Assembly: GCF_003337555.1 (NCBI RefSeq)
Contig: NZ_QPJK01000009.1
Span: 310,001-374,000 of the forward strand
DNA from: Pseudorhodoferax soli
Lineage (GTDB): Bacteria > Pseudomonadota > Gammaproteobacteria > Burkholderiales > Burkholderiaceae_C
Length of the DNA stretch: 64,000 nt
Reading direction: 5' to 3'
Shown here piece by piece: positions 41,741-49,282 of the stretch. The position numbers and the translations under genes are program-made. Every line of letters starts with the position of its first letter. The first letter of the stretch is position 1. Under the pieces are notes generated by a model. That model saw nothing but the letters and a program-made list of their open reading frames with translations, did not search any database and was not told the DNA's origin.

Positions 41741-42877
41741 ATGCTGCCCTTGCTCAGACCCTTTCACTACACCGATAGCGACTGGTTCGCGCAGGAACAA
41801 ACCCGCATCTTCGGTCGTCTATGGATTCTTGCGGCGGTCAAGCCAATGCTGGCCAAACACCGCGACTACCGCACGCTGACACTGGCCGGCAAGCAGGTCG
41901 TGCTGCAGAACCATGATGGCGTCATCCGTGCATTCAGCAACGTCTGTCGCCATCGCATGGCCCGGATCCAGAACGAGGAATTCGGCAACCGCGCGATGGT
42001 GTGCCCGTACCACAACTGGGCCTACGATGCGTGCGGCAAGCTGATCCACACCCACCGCGATCCAGCGGTATTCGGCTTCACGCCAGAGGAAACCGCCGAC
42101 ATCGGCCTGCCGCAATACGCCGTGGCAACCATCGGCAGTTTGGTGTTCGTCAATTTGAGCGACGACCCGCTGCCGATCGAGGAGCAATTCGACGACCACA
42201 CGCGGGAACTGCTGGAACGCTACACGGCGCAGATGGACAGCAGCTTCATCTACACCCGCTACGAGGGCGCGTTCAACTGGAAGACCGGCATGGAGAACAT
42301 CAAGGATGCACTGCATGTCCCTTGCCTGCACAAATCGACCTTCCCCACGTATTTCCGAGTCGACGTCATGGGGGATGAAGCCTTCCATGGCCGCGACAGC
42401 ACATACCTGCCGCGCGATGACAGCCTGCGGCAAGCCACGTCCAGCGGCGGCCTCCGTTTCGCCCAGGATGGGGATGCTCCAGCGCACGAATGGAAACGGC
42501 TGGTGCATCGCCTGGACTGCCAGGGAAACTACCTGACGTTCCATCTTTTTCCCAATGTCAATCTGATGATCGTGGACGGCAGTTCGTTTGCCATCCAGAT
42601 CTACAACCCGCTGGCCGCGGGACGTACTGAAATGCAGATGATGGTGGCATTGACCAGGCCTGTGGACGACTTCTCCTACAAGCCGGTGGTGCTGTGGGAG
42701 CATCTGGTCAGCGACATGACGGTGTTGCAGCAGGACATCGACTGCCTGGAAGCCTTGCAGACCGGGCTGGCATCCGCCCAGGACCACGGGTTCATCCATG
42801 GTGCTTATGAAACTGGCATCCTCGATTTTCAGGCTGCCTGTCTCCGGCAGATGCAGGTTGCGGAGAAGCCGCAATGA
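41741..42877 (+). CDS. Rieske non-haem iron oxygenase, alpha-subunit type (module 2)
   Basis: Second oxygenase of the island, 378 residues. Rieske ligands are C69-x-H71 (NVCRHRM) and C88-x2-H91 (CPYHNW). The iron site is ENIKDALHVPCLH with D189, H192 and H197, closer to the classical bridging Asp than in the first copy. It is only distantly similar to the module 1 enzyme, so a different position or substrate is likely. Its stop overlaps the next acyltransferase ATG by four bases, the same arrangement as in module 1. No electron-transfer partner is encoded here. Confidence 0.86.
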   Translation: MLPLLRPFHYTDSDWFAQEQTRIFGRLWILAAVKPMLAKHRDYRTLTLAGKQVVLQNHDGVIRAFSNVCRHRMARIQNEEFGNRAMVCPYHNWAYDACGKLIHTHRDPAVFGFTPEETADIGLPQYAVATIGSLVFVNLSDDPLPIEEQFDDHTRELLERYTAQMDSSFIYTRYEGAFNWKTGMENIKDALHVPCLHKSTFPTYFRVDVMGDEAFHGRDSTYLPRDDSLRQATSSGGLRFAQDGDAPAHEWKRLVHRLDCQGNYLTFHLFPNVNLMIVDGSSFAIQIYNPLAAGRTEMQMMVALTRPVDDFSYKPVVLWEHLVSDMTVLQQDIDCLEALQTGLASAQDHGFIHGAYETGILDFQAACLRQMQVAEKPQ

Positions 42878-43503
42878 AAAAATTGTGGCTCTTCCATGCG
42901 GGCGGCGATCTGGAACACATACGGCACGAAATCCTGCGGGACGGGCAATATGAAATATCCGGCGTGCTTGAGTTGGAAGAGGGTGGTTATGGCGTGCCCC
43001 AGCCCCCGGATAAAGCCATCCTGGCGCAAGTGCGCCAGGACGGGGCTGCCTGTTTCATCATCGGCGATGCGCGGCTGCTCAACCAATCCCGCCTTGCGGC
43101 CTACATGGCGATAAAGGCGGGGGGGGTACGCATCATCCCGCTGAAAGCGCCGAGTAGCTCCGTCGCGGATGGCGTCAAACTCCGCGAAAACGTGTGGACC
43201 GGCCATGCCGCACGGGTGCTGCCCGGCGTCAGCATCGGTGCCAATACCTGGGTGATGCAAAACAGCGAGTTGGGCACCAACTGCAAGGTCGGCAGTTCCT
43301 GCTGGATAGGCCCGAATTGCCAAATCTCCGAGCGCGCGACTCTAGGCAAGAATTGCACGCTGGGGCACGGTACCGTCATCGGCCCGGCTGTGGCGCTTCC
43401 CGACTGGAGCACCATCGGAAACAACGTCACCATCACGCAATCCCCCGATACCACGCTGTTCATCGACCCGCGCTTTCGCGCGCCGGTTCGTATTTTCAAT
43501 TGA
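42874..43503 (+). CDS. Left-handed beta-helix acyltransferase, NeuD/PglD-like (module 2)
   Basis: Probable acyltransferase, 209 residues. The N-terminal domain (LWLFHAGGDLEHIRHEI, AACFIIGDARLL) resembles PglD_N but lacks its GxGGxG loop. Hexapeptide repeats run from about 95 to 190 (VLPGVSIGANTWVMQ, LGTNCKVGSSCWIG, LGKNCTLGHGTVIG). The LGHGTVIG block holds the likely catalytic His. It overlaps the Rieske gene by four bases and precedes an FkbM gene by 11. Confidence 0.8.
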   Translation: MKKLWLFHAGGDLEHIRHEILRDGQYEISGVLELEEGGYGVPQPPDKAILAQVRQDGAACFIIGDARLLNQSRLAAYMAIKAGGVRIIPLKAPSSSVADGVKLRENVWTGHAARVLPGVSIGANTWVMQNSELGTNCKVGSSCWIGPNCQISERATLGKNCTLGHGTVIGPAVALPDWSTIGNNVTITQSPDTTLFIDPRFRAPVRIFN

Positions 43504-43514
43504 TAGAGAGCGAT

Positions 43515-44732
43515 ATGTATCCAGTCAATTTCTCTGCATTCATGACGGAAGAGGACACGCTCCACGCCATCGGAGAAACCCATAGGGTTTTGGAGGATAT
43601 TTATCAATGCTGGGAACAGCAGGGAACTCCCGCACTCAAAAATCTGGAGCATCCCCTTCTCTCCGACATCGACCCTGGAAGGTCGCATCCCATCGTCTTG
43701 TTGAGCGCATCCAATGGCCACGCCTGGCATTTCATTGCGCAAGCGTGCCGCAATCTCAATGTGATTGGCATCATAGACAATTATCGTGTTGGACAGGTAG
43801 AGTGCGGCATTGCAATTGGCGCGGACGAGTCCTTGTACGATTTGAAGCGCCAGCATCCTTCGCTTGTAACGGTGAACCTCGCGGTCGGTCCGGCCGGTAT
43901 CCTGCATTTCCGTGTCTTAGCGGCACACGCCGGAGTGCCGTGCCTGGAACGCCCGGAAGGCCTTAGGAAGCTATCCATTCACCCTACCCACTTCTCGGAG
44001 CACGAAATCGGTGAAAAGACCATTTCCATGCTTCCGGCGCTTGTTTCGGCATCGCTGGCGGGCGGGTTGGCCGACAAGCTTTCCGAACTCACCTGCCTGC
44101 GCATCCTGTTGTACAGGATCACGCTGCGCAGGGAATTTGCATGGTCGGTCTGCATCGGCATGGAGCAGAACATCTACTGCCCGAGCATATTCAACTATAC
44201 CGACAACGAAACACTTGTGGATGGCGGCGCCTTTACCGGCGACACCATCTCGTCATTTCTGAAAATCGTCGGCGGTTGGTACAACCGCATCCATGCGTTC
44301 GAGCCCGATTCCGAGAATTATGCTGAATTGGACAAAGCACTCTGCAAGCTGCCGCGTACCTATTCCTATGTGAGGGGGCTGGCTGCAAAGGCCGAGACAT
44401 TGCGGTTCTCATCCCACGGCTCACCGGGTTCTCATCTGGATGAGCAGGGAACTTCTGAAGTAAAGGTGGTAGCGCTGGATGAGGTTGTCGATGAGGTGGT
44501 TACATTTTTTAAACTTAATGTCGAAGGAGCTGAGGTCGCCGCTCTGGAAGGAGCGAAACGAACGATCTCGACCCATCGACCAAAAATTGCCGCAAGCGTG
44601 GATCACTTGCCGGATGATTTGATAACCATCCCTGAAAAAATCAGAGACATTGAATCTGGTTATGACGTTTTCATCCGCCATCACTCCAATGAGTACTGGG
44701 GCGCATATTTGTACGCCCGGCCAAAGTCCTGA
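43515..44732 (+). CDS. FkbM-family methyltransferase with N-terminal extra domain (module 2)
   Basis: 405 residues. The C-terminal FkbM domain has motif I LVDGGAFTGDT (234-244), HAFEPDSEN and FFKLNVEGAE (331-340). The Asp of the KxDxEGxE motif is Asn (N335), so activity is less certain than for the third copy. Residues 1-210 resemble the N-terminal domains of the other two FkbM proteins (IVLLSASNG, VIGIIDNY), with a shared helical stretch before the methyltransferase (CLRILLYRITLRR). The ATG at 43515 follows GAGAG; the frame upstream overlaps the acyltransferase and is non-coding. The local GC is the lowest of the window. Confidence 0.8.
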   Translation: MYPVNFSAFMTEEDTLHAIGETHRVLEDIYQCWEQQGTPALKNLEHPLLSDIDPGRSHPIVLLSASNGHAWHFIAQACRNLNVIGIIDNYRVGQVECGIAIGADESLYDLKRQHPSLVTVNLAVGPAGILHFRVLAAHAGVPCLERPEGLRKLSIHPTHFSEHEIGEKTISMLPALVSASLAGGLADKLSELTCLRILLYRITLRREFAWSVCIGMEQNIYCPSIFNYTDNETLVDGGAFTGDTISSFLKIVGGWYNRIHAFEPDSENYAELDKALCKLPRTYSYVRGLAAKAETLRFSSHGSPGSHLDEQGTSEVKVVALDEVVDEVVTFFKLNVEGAEVAALEGAKRTISTHRPKIAASVDHLPDDLITIPEKIRDIESGYDVFIRHHSNEYWGAYLYARPKS

Positions 44733-44798
44733 ACACCGGCGTTGAGTTCTGCTGTCGACTGTCGTTGTCGAACCCATAATCAACTGAAAGAACGAGCC

Positions 44799-45974
44799 AT
44801 GAAAACCGATATCGATGACATCAGAAAAAAGGTGGTACAGGCCGCAGCAGCGAACTATTCCCCGCCGAAAATTGAAGCGCTTGCCGAACGCCCGGTTTTC
44901 CTGATGGGCCCAACCTCGACCATTGGCAGTTTGTTCGGGAAACAGGTGGCAGCCGCGACGCGCGTGGTCGCCGCGGTCGACGACATTTCGAAAGACGCCT
45001 CGATTCATGGCGCTCCCCGCTGGACGAGCGCGGAATTTCTGGAGCGGGCCAAGAAATATCCCAATGCCATCGCCATCGATTTTTCCGGCGGCCCGTACGT
45101 GCGTTGGCTGGTCACCCGCCTTTGCGAGGACGCCGGCGGGGTGGAGCGGCGGGATTTTGCCTTGGTGGCGAATCAATTGAAGCTGAGTGCCGTCTTCGAG
45201 ACGTGCGATGTGTACCGTGATCGCACCTTGGGGCGCATGGACGAGTTTCTCGCCGTCGCGGATCGATTCACCGATGAACTCAGCCGGGCAACATTGTATT
45301 CAAATCTACTGTTTCGCCTGACCTGCGATCGTGATCATCTGCTGCCGGTGTGGAACCCTTACGATGAATATTTTGCCAGAGCGGACCATGGTCAGACGGT
45401 CACTTTCAAACCGGGGTTGAACGAGCATTTCGTGGATTGCGGAGCCCACCAGGGCACGATTATCCAAAGGCTGTTGGGGGCCACGGGAGGACGCTACAAG
45501 AGCATCACCGCGTTCGAGCCGGATCGCATCAATTTTGAAAAGCTCCAGAATCTGGTGCCGATGCCCTTGCCCAATTACAAACCGATCAACAAGGCGGTTT
45601 CCAATAAGCACGAAAAGCTGCGTTTCGTGGAAACCGGCACGATGTCGAGTTACGTTTCCGCCAACGGCAACACCGTCGTCCAGACGACCACGTTGGACGA
45701 TGAAGTCGAGCAGGCCACCTTCCTCAAGATGGATATCGAGGGCTTCGAAAGCAAGGCATTGCAAGGGTCGACGCGGCTGCTCGCACAGCGACCGCGGGTC
45801 GCTGTTTGCGTGTACCACCTCGCACATGATTTGCTGGATGTGTTGAGTGTGCTGGACAAGAACGTCGAGAACTACCACTACAAGTTGCGCCAGCACTACG
45901 CCGGCTGGTATTACGACTTGGTCCTGTACGGGTCGCCGGTCGATGGAGTCGACGCTCCGTCTTGGGCCGCTTGA
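44799..45974 (+). CDS. FkbM-family methyltransferase with N-terminal extra domain (third copy)
   Basis: 391 residues. The FkbM domain has motif I FVDCGAHQGT (211-220), TAFEPDRIN and LKMDIEGFE (309-317), the canonical motif with Asp, so this is the most probably active copy. The N-terminal domain (PVFLMGPTSTIG, RVVAAVDDISK, AIAIDFSGG) looks like a nucleotide-sugar or cofactor-binding Rossmann fold, followed by a helical segment (ATLYSNLLFRLT) shared with the other two. I prefer the ATG at 44799 after GAAAGAACGAG. It stands alone without its own Rieske/acyltransferase pair and is the last intact island gene before the flagellins. Confidence 0.82.
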   Translation: MKTDIDDIRKKVVQAAAANYSPPKIEALAERPVFLMGPTSTIGSLFGKQVAAATRVVAAVDDISKDASIHGAPRWTSAEFLERAKKYPNAIAIDFSGGPYVRWLVTRLCEDAGGVERRDFALVANQLKLSAVFETCDVYRDRTLGRMDEFLAVADRFTDELSRATLYSNLLFRLTCDRDHLLPVWNPYDEYFARADHGQTVTFKPGLNEHFVDCGAHQGTIIQRLLGATGGRYKSITAFEPDRINFEKLQNLVPMPLPNYKPINKAVSNKHEKLRFVETGTMSSYVSANGNTVVQTTTLDDEVEQATFLKMDIEGFESKALQGSTRLLAQRPRVAVCVYHLAHDLLDVLSVLDKNVENYHYKLRQHYAGWYYDLVLYGSPVDGVDAPSWAA

Positions 45975-46150
45975 GCGCAGCACATTGCCAAATGAACGTG
46001 GGCGTCCGAGCCCCCGTCATTGCGATGCTGGGTTTGACGGGCGAAGGTCAACTCTTCATCTTTCGTGGAGAGTAGGCACGGCCGACGCTGGTGGTGGCTC
46101 AAGCAGTTCCTTGTGGGCGCAGCGGGCGACCCCGTGGCAACCGTGGGCAG
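45975..46150. other. Gene-free stretch after the island
   Basis: No convincing ORF. Overlapping frames on both strands here have no family features. It separates the last FkbM gene from the cheB-like remnant and may contain the end of the island. Confidence 0.4.
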
Positions 46151-46343
46151 TTGCGCGTCAACGTGCGGCGCCTGGTGGCACCCGCCGAGGCTGCGCATCT
46201 GGTGCCGGCGGCCAAGCACACAGCCGACGTGATCCTGCTGCCCGGCCCCGCCCGGCATGTGCGATGGCGCAGACCTCCGGGCCGTGGTTGCGATCGGGAT
46301 GTCGGCTGGCGGCACCCAGGCGCTGGATGCGATCGCCCAGGAG
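46151..46343 (+). pseudogene. Frameshifted remnant of a CheB-type methylesterase gene
   Basis: Three frames read in turn give the linker and active-site start of CheB: RVNVRRLV...KHTADVILLP in frame 2 (46154-46230), then AMAQTSG in another frame around 46264, then RAVVAIGMSAGGTQALDA in a third (from about 46278). Intact CheB proteins of this type read roughly KHTADVxLP, AMxxTxExVVAIGAS(T/A)GGTxAL, with the Ser of GxS as nucleophile. Only about 65 codons survive: no receiver domain before and no catalytic His/Asp region after. This is a decayed fragment beside the flagellins, hinting that chemotaxis genes once lay here. Confidence 0.6.
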
Positions 46344-46373
46344 ACCGTGAAGCAGCGGCAGGCCGCAACGCAG

Positions 46374-46393
46374 AACGGCCCCGCAGGGCCGTT
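46374..46393 (-). terminator. Stem-loop downstream of the first flagellin gene
   Basis: AACGGCCC (46374-46381) and GGGCCGTT (46386-46393) form a perfect 8-bp stem around CGCA, 20 bases past the flagellin stop on the minus strand. No T-run follows, so it may be a weak terminator or an mRNA 3'-end stabiliser. Confidence 0.55.
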
Positions 46394-46413
46394 CGTGCAG
46401 CGTGGGCGCGGCC

Positions 46414-47616
46414 TTACTGCTGCAGCAACTGCAACACCTGCTGCGGCAGCTGATTCGCCTGGGCCACCATCGCTGTGCCCGCCTGCTGCAGGATCTGCGT
46501 GCGCGACAGGTTGGCGGTTTCCTTGGCGAAATCGGCGTCGACGATGCGTCCGCGCGCAGCGGCCAGGTTCTCGATCTGGATCTCGATGTTGGCCACCGAA
46601 CTCTCGAACCGGCTCTGTAGCGCACCGAGGTCGGCGCGCGCGTTGTTGACCTGGTCGATGGCGCCGTCGATCTTCTTCAGCGCCACCCAGGCGTCACGCT
46701 GCGTGGCGATGGTCATGGTGTCGATGCCCTGCAGCGACTTCGGATCGGTTTCGGCGGCGACCGTCGGGGTGAAGCCCGTGTCCGCCGCGCTGAAGCCGGT
46801 GAAGGTCACGGCCTTGGGCACGCCGGCGGTGTCCAGCTGTCCCGACATGATGTCGATCGAGTACAGGCCGGTTTCTTCGCGTGTCAGGAAGGCGGTGACT
46901 CCGGTGTCGGCGGACTTCCGGTTGATCGCCTCGACGATCTGGCCCATGCGCTCTGCGCCGGAGCTCGCGGACTGGATCGGCCCCAGGTCGATGGCCGAGG
47001 CGCCGGCGACCTGGACGCTCAGCGAGCCGGCCGCAAGCGGCTCCAGGTTGGTGACGACGGCCGCGTCGATGCCGGCCGCGCTGCCGGTCGCGTAGGCGAT
47101 GCGCGAGAGCCCGTCGGCGGTGGTGTCGGTCAGCGCGCCGACGGTGATGTTGTCGCCCGAGTTCGCGCCGACCTGGAACACGGCACCCGAGAACGTGCCG
47201 TCCAGGATCTTGGTGCCGTTGAAGGTGGTCTGCTTGGCCACGCGGTCGACTTCGTCGATCAGCTGCGCCACTTCTGCTTGCAGTGCCGCGCGGTCGGCCT
47301 TGCTGTTGGTCGCGTTGCCGGCCTGCACCGCCAGTTCGCGCATGCGCTGCAGCATGTCGCCGACCTTGCCCAGCGCGCCTTCGGCCGTCTGCGCCAGCGA
47401 AATGCCGTCATTGGAATTGCGCGCCGCCACGGTCTGGCCGCGCACTTGGGTGTTCATGCGCTCGGCAATGGCCAGGCCTGCGGCATCGTCCTTGGCGCTG
47501 TTCACGCGCAGGCCGGACGACAGGCGCTGCATGGAAGTCGCCAGCGAGCCTTGGGACGTGCCCAGGTTGCGCTGGGCATTCAGCGAAACGATGTTGGTGT
47601 TGATGGTCGAGGCCAT
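46414..47616 (-). CDS. fliC: Flagellin FliC, copy 1 (minus strand)
   Basis: Filament subunit, 400 residues. The start is the ATG at 47616 (MASTINTNIVSLNAQRNLG) after GCAGGAG; the frame's upstream extension is non-coding. N-terminal D0/D1 (SSGLRVNSAKDDAAGLAIAE) and C-terminal D1/D0 (ARGRIVDADFAKETANLS) are well conserved; the short middle is the variable surface domain with several Ser/Thr that could carry O-glycans. It is divergent from a close paralog 350 bases away. Exported by the flagellar type III system with FliS as chaperone. Confidence 0.95.
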   Translation of the reverse strand: MASTINTNIVSLNAQRNLGTSQGSLATSMQRLSSGLRVNSAKDDAAGLAIAERMNTQVRGQTVAARNSNDGISLAQTAEGALGKVGDMLQRMRELAVQAGNATNSKADRAALQAEVAQLIDEVDRVAKQTTFNGTKILDGTFSGAVFQVGANSGDNITVGALTDTTADGLSRIAYATGSAAGIDAAVVTNLEPLAAGSLSVQVAGASAIDLGPIQSASSGAERMGQIVEAINRKSADTGVTAFLTREETGLYSIDIMSGQLDTAGVPKAVTFTGFSAADTGFTPTVAAETDPKSLQGIDTMTIATQRDAWVALKKIDGAIDQVNNARADLGALQSRFESSVANIEIQIENLAAARGRIVDADFAKETANLSRTQILQQAGTAMVAQANQLPQQVLQLLQQ

Positions 47617-47966
47617 GCGGTTACTCCTGCGTGTCCGGGGTGGTGGGACCGGTTCGGGATGCGGGAGGCGTCCCGTCGGCGCCCACGTTCCTGGGCGTGC
47701 TGGCAATTTTGGAGAGGCGCGGCCAACGCATACGCTTGAAAAGCGTTCGAAATTTCCGCCTTTTCTGCGCTCTGGATGCAACAGGGGCTCAAGTTTTCGC
47801 CAGGGGGTCCGAAAACCTGTGCAATGGGTTCGCAAGGACCTGTTGGCCGGCACAGTGGAAGAGAAAGTCCTTTGAATTCAATGGTTTCTCCCCGCCACCG
47901 GTCAGGGCGGCCAGCGCGGTGCTGGCGTTGTGATCGGCGTTTTGCCGCTATTTTTGGAGTCTTCTC
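47617..47966. promoter_or_regulatory. Divergent flagellin promoter region
   Basis: 350 bases without a gene between the two flagellin starts. Each gene has its own ribosome binding site (GCAGGAG for the minus copy, TTTGGAG for the plus copy). A perfect dyad ACGCTT-GAA-AAGCGT is at 47732-47746. FliA control is expected, but I find no clean TAAA-N15-GCCGATAA match on either strand; TCAA followed by GCC at 12 bases occurs in both directions, a poor fit. So the promoters are not resolved. Confidence 0.45.
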
Positions 47967-49166
47967 ATGGCCTCGACCATCAACACCAACGTCGTTTCGC
48001 TGAATGCGCAGCGCAACCTGGGTTCTTCCCAAAGCTCTTTGTCGGTTTCCATGCAGCGCCTGTCATCCGGCCTGCGCGTGAACAGCGCGAAGGACGATGC
48101 TGCCGGCCTGGCGATTTCCGAGCGCATGAACACGCAGATCCGCGGCAACACGGTCGCGGCGCGCAATGCCAACGACGGCATCTCGCTGGCGCAAACCGCT
48201 GAAGGCGCGCTGGGCAAGGTCGGCGACATGCTGCAGCGCATGCGTGAACTGGCGGTGCAGGCCGGCAACGCGACCAACAGCACGGCCGACCGCAAGGCGC
48301 TGCAGGCCGAAGTGGCCCAGCTGATCGACGAAGTCGACCGGGTGGCCAAGCAGACCAGTTTCAACGGTGCCAAGATTTTGGATGGCTCGTTCTCTGGCGC
48401 CGTGTTCCAGGTCGGTGCCAACTCTGGCGACAACATCACCATCGGCGCGCTGACGGACTCAACGGCCGACGGCCTGTCGAAGATCGCCTACTCCACCGGC
48501 AGCGCCGCCAACATCAACGCGGAAACGGTGGTCACGGGTTTTGACACCGAGATCGCGGACGGTACGTTGAGCATCGCGGTCGCTGGCACCACAGTGGAGC
48601 TGGGCACCATCAGCGCCGCCAGCTCCGGCGCCGAGCGCCTGGGTCAGGTCGTCGAGGCGATCAACCGCAAGTCCGCCGACACTGGCGTGACCGCCTTTTT
48701 GACGCGCAACAACGATGGCACCTACACCGCCGAAGTGATGTCGTCCAAGCTCGACGCGAACGGCGACCCGGAAGCCGTGACATTCACCGGCTTCGCCGCT
48801 GCAGATACTGGCTTCGTGCCGGCAGTCACTGCTGCGACCGGCGACAACATCGAGGGCATCGATACCCTGACCGTCGACACGCAGGCCAATGCCTGGGTCG
48901 CACTCAAGAAGATCGACAGCGCGATCGACCAGGTCAACAACGCCCGTGCCGACCTGGGTGCCCTGCAAAGCCGCTTCGAGAACTCGGTGGGCTCCATCGA
49001 GATCCAGGTGGAAAACCTCTCGGCTTCCCGCGGCCGCATCGTGGACGCTGACTTCGCCAAGGAAACCGCCAACCTGTCGCGTACCCAGATCCTGCAGCAG
49101 GCCGGTACCGCCATGGTGGCCCAGGCCAACCAGCTGCCCCAGGGCGTGCTGGCCCTGCTGCAGTAA
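47967..49166 (+). CDS. fliC: Flagellin FliC, copy 2 (plus strand)
   Basis: Filament subunit, 399 residues, start MASTINTNVVSLNAQRNLG. The ends are nearly identical to copy 1 (RMRELAVQAGNATNS, QILQQAGTAMVAQANQLP), and the middle is clearly divergent in stretches although NRKSADTGVTAFLTR is shared. This suggests a duplication followed by drift in the surface domain. It begins the fliC-fliD-fliS-fliT run and ends with its own terminator. Whether both flagellins go into one filament cannot be told. Confidence 0.96.
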   Translation: MASTINTNVVSLNAQRNLGSSQSSLSVSMQRLSSGLRVNSAKDDAAGLAISERMNTQIRGNTVAARNANDGISLAQTAEGALGKVGDMLQRMRELAVQAGNATNSTADRKALQAEVAQLIDEVDRVAKQTSFNGAKILDGSFSGAVFQVGANSGDNITIGALTDSTADGLSKIAYSTGSAANINAETVVTGFDTEIADGTLSIAVAGTTVELGTISAASSGAERLGQVVEAINRKSADTGVTAFLTRNNDGTYTAEVMSSKLDANGDPEAVTFTGFAAADTGFVPAVTAATGDNIEGIDTLTVDTQANAWVALKKIDSAIDQVNNARADLGALQSRFENSVGSIEIQVENLSASRGRIVDADFAKETANLSRTQILQQAGTAMVAQANQLPQGVLALLQ

Positions 49167-49179
49167 GCAGCCACCGAGG

Positions 49180-49204
49180 AGCATCCGGGAATCGGGTGCT
49201 TTTC
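49180..49204 (+). terminator. Intrinsic terminator of flagellin copy 2
   Basis: AGCATCCG (49180-49187) and CGGGTGCT (49193-49200) form an 8-bp stem with one T-G wobble and a GGAAT loop, followed by TTT (TTTT counting the last stem base). It lies 13 bases after the stop and would uncouple abundant flagellin mRNA from fliD. Confidence 0.75.
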
Positions 49205-49282
49205 GGCGCTTTCGATGGCGGGCACGGGTGCTACCCTGTCCGCCGTTTTGCGTTTGTGCGCTTTGAGCGCTAGGAGATTGGC

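Noticed and set aside
45911-46315. A 134-codon minus-strand ORF in the gap between the last FkbM gene and flagellin
   Set aside because: No recognisable domain or good ribosome binding site, and it covers both the FkbM end and the cheB-like remnant, which explains the region better.
33274-46413. Island mobility by an integrase, transposase or att repeats
   Set aside because: No recombinase gene, insertion sequence ends, tRNA gene or flanking direct repeats could be seen, although GC suggests transfer.
47617-47966. FliA promoters for the two flagellins
   Set aside because: TCAA with GCC at a 12-base spacing occurs on both strands, but the consensus needs 15 and GCCGATAA. The match is too poor to call.
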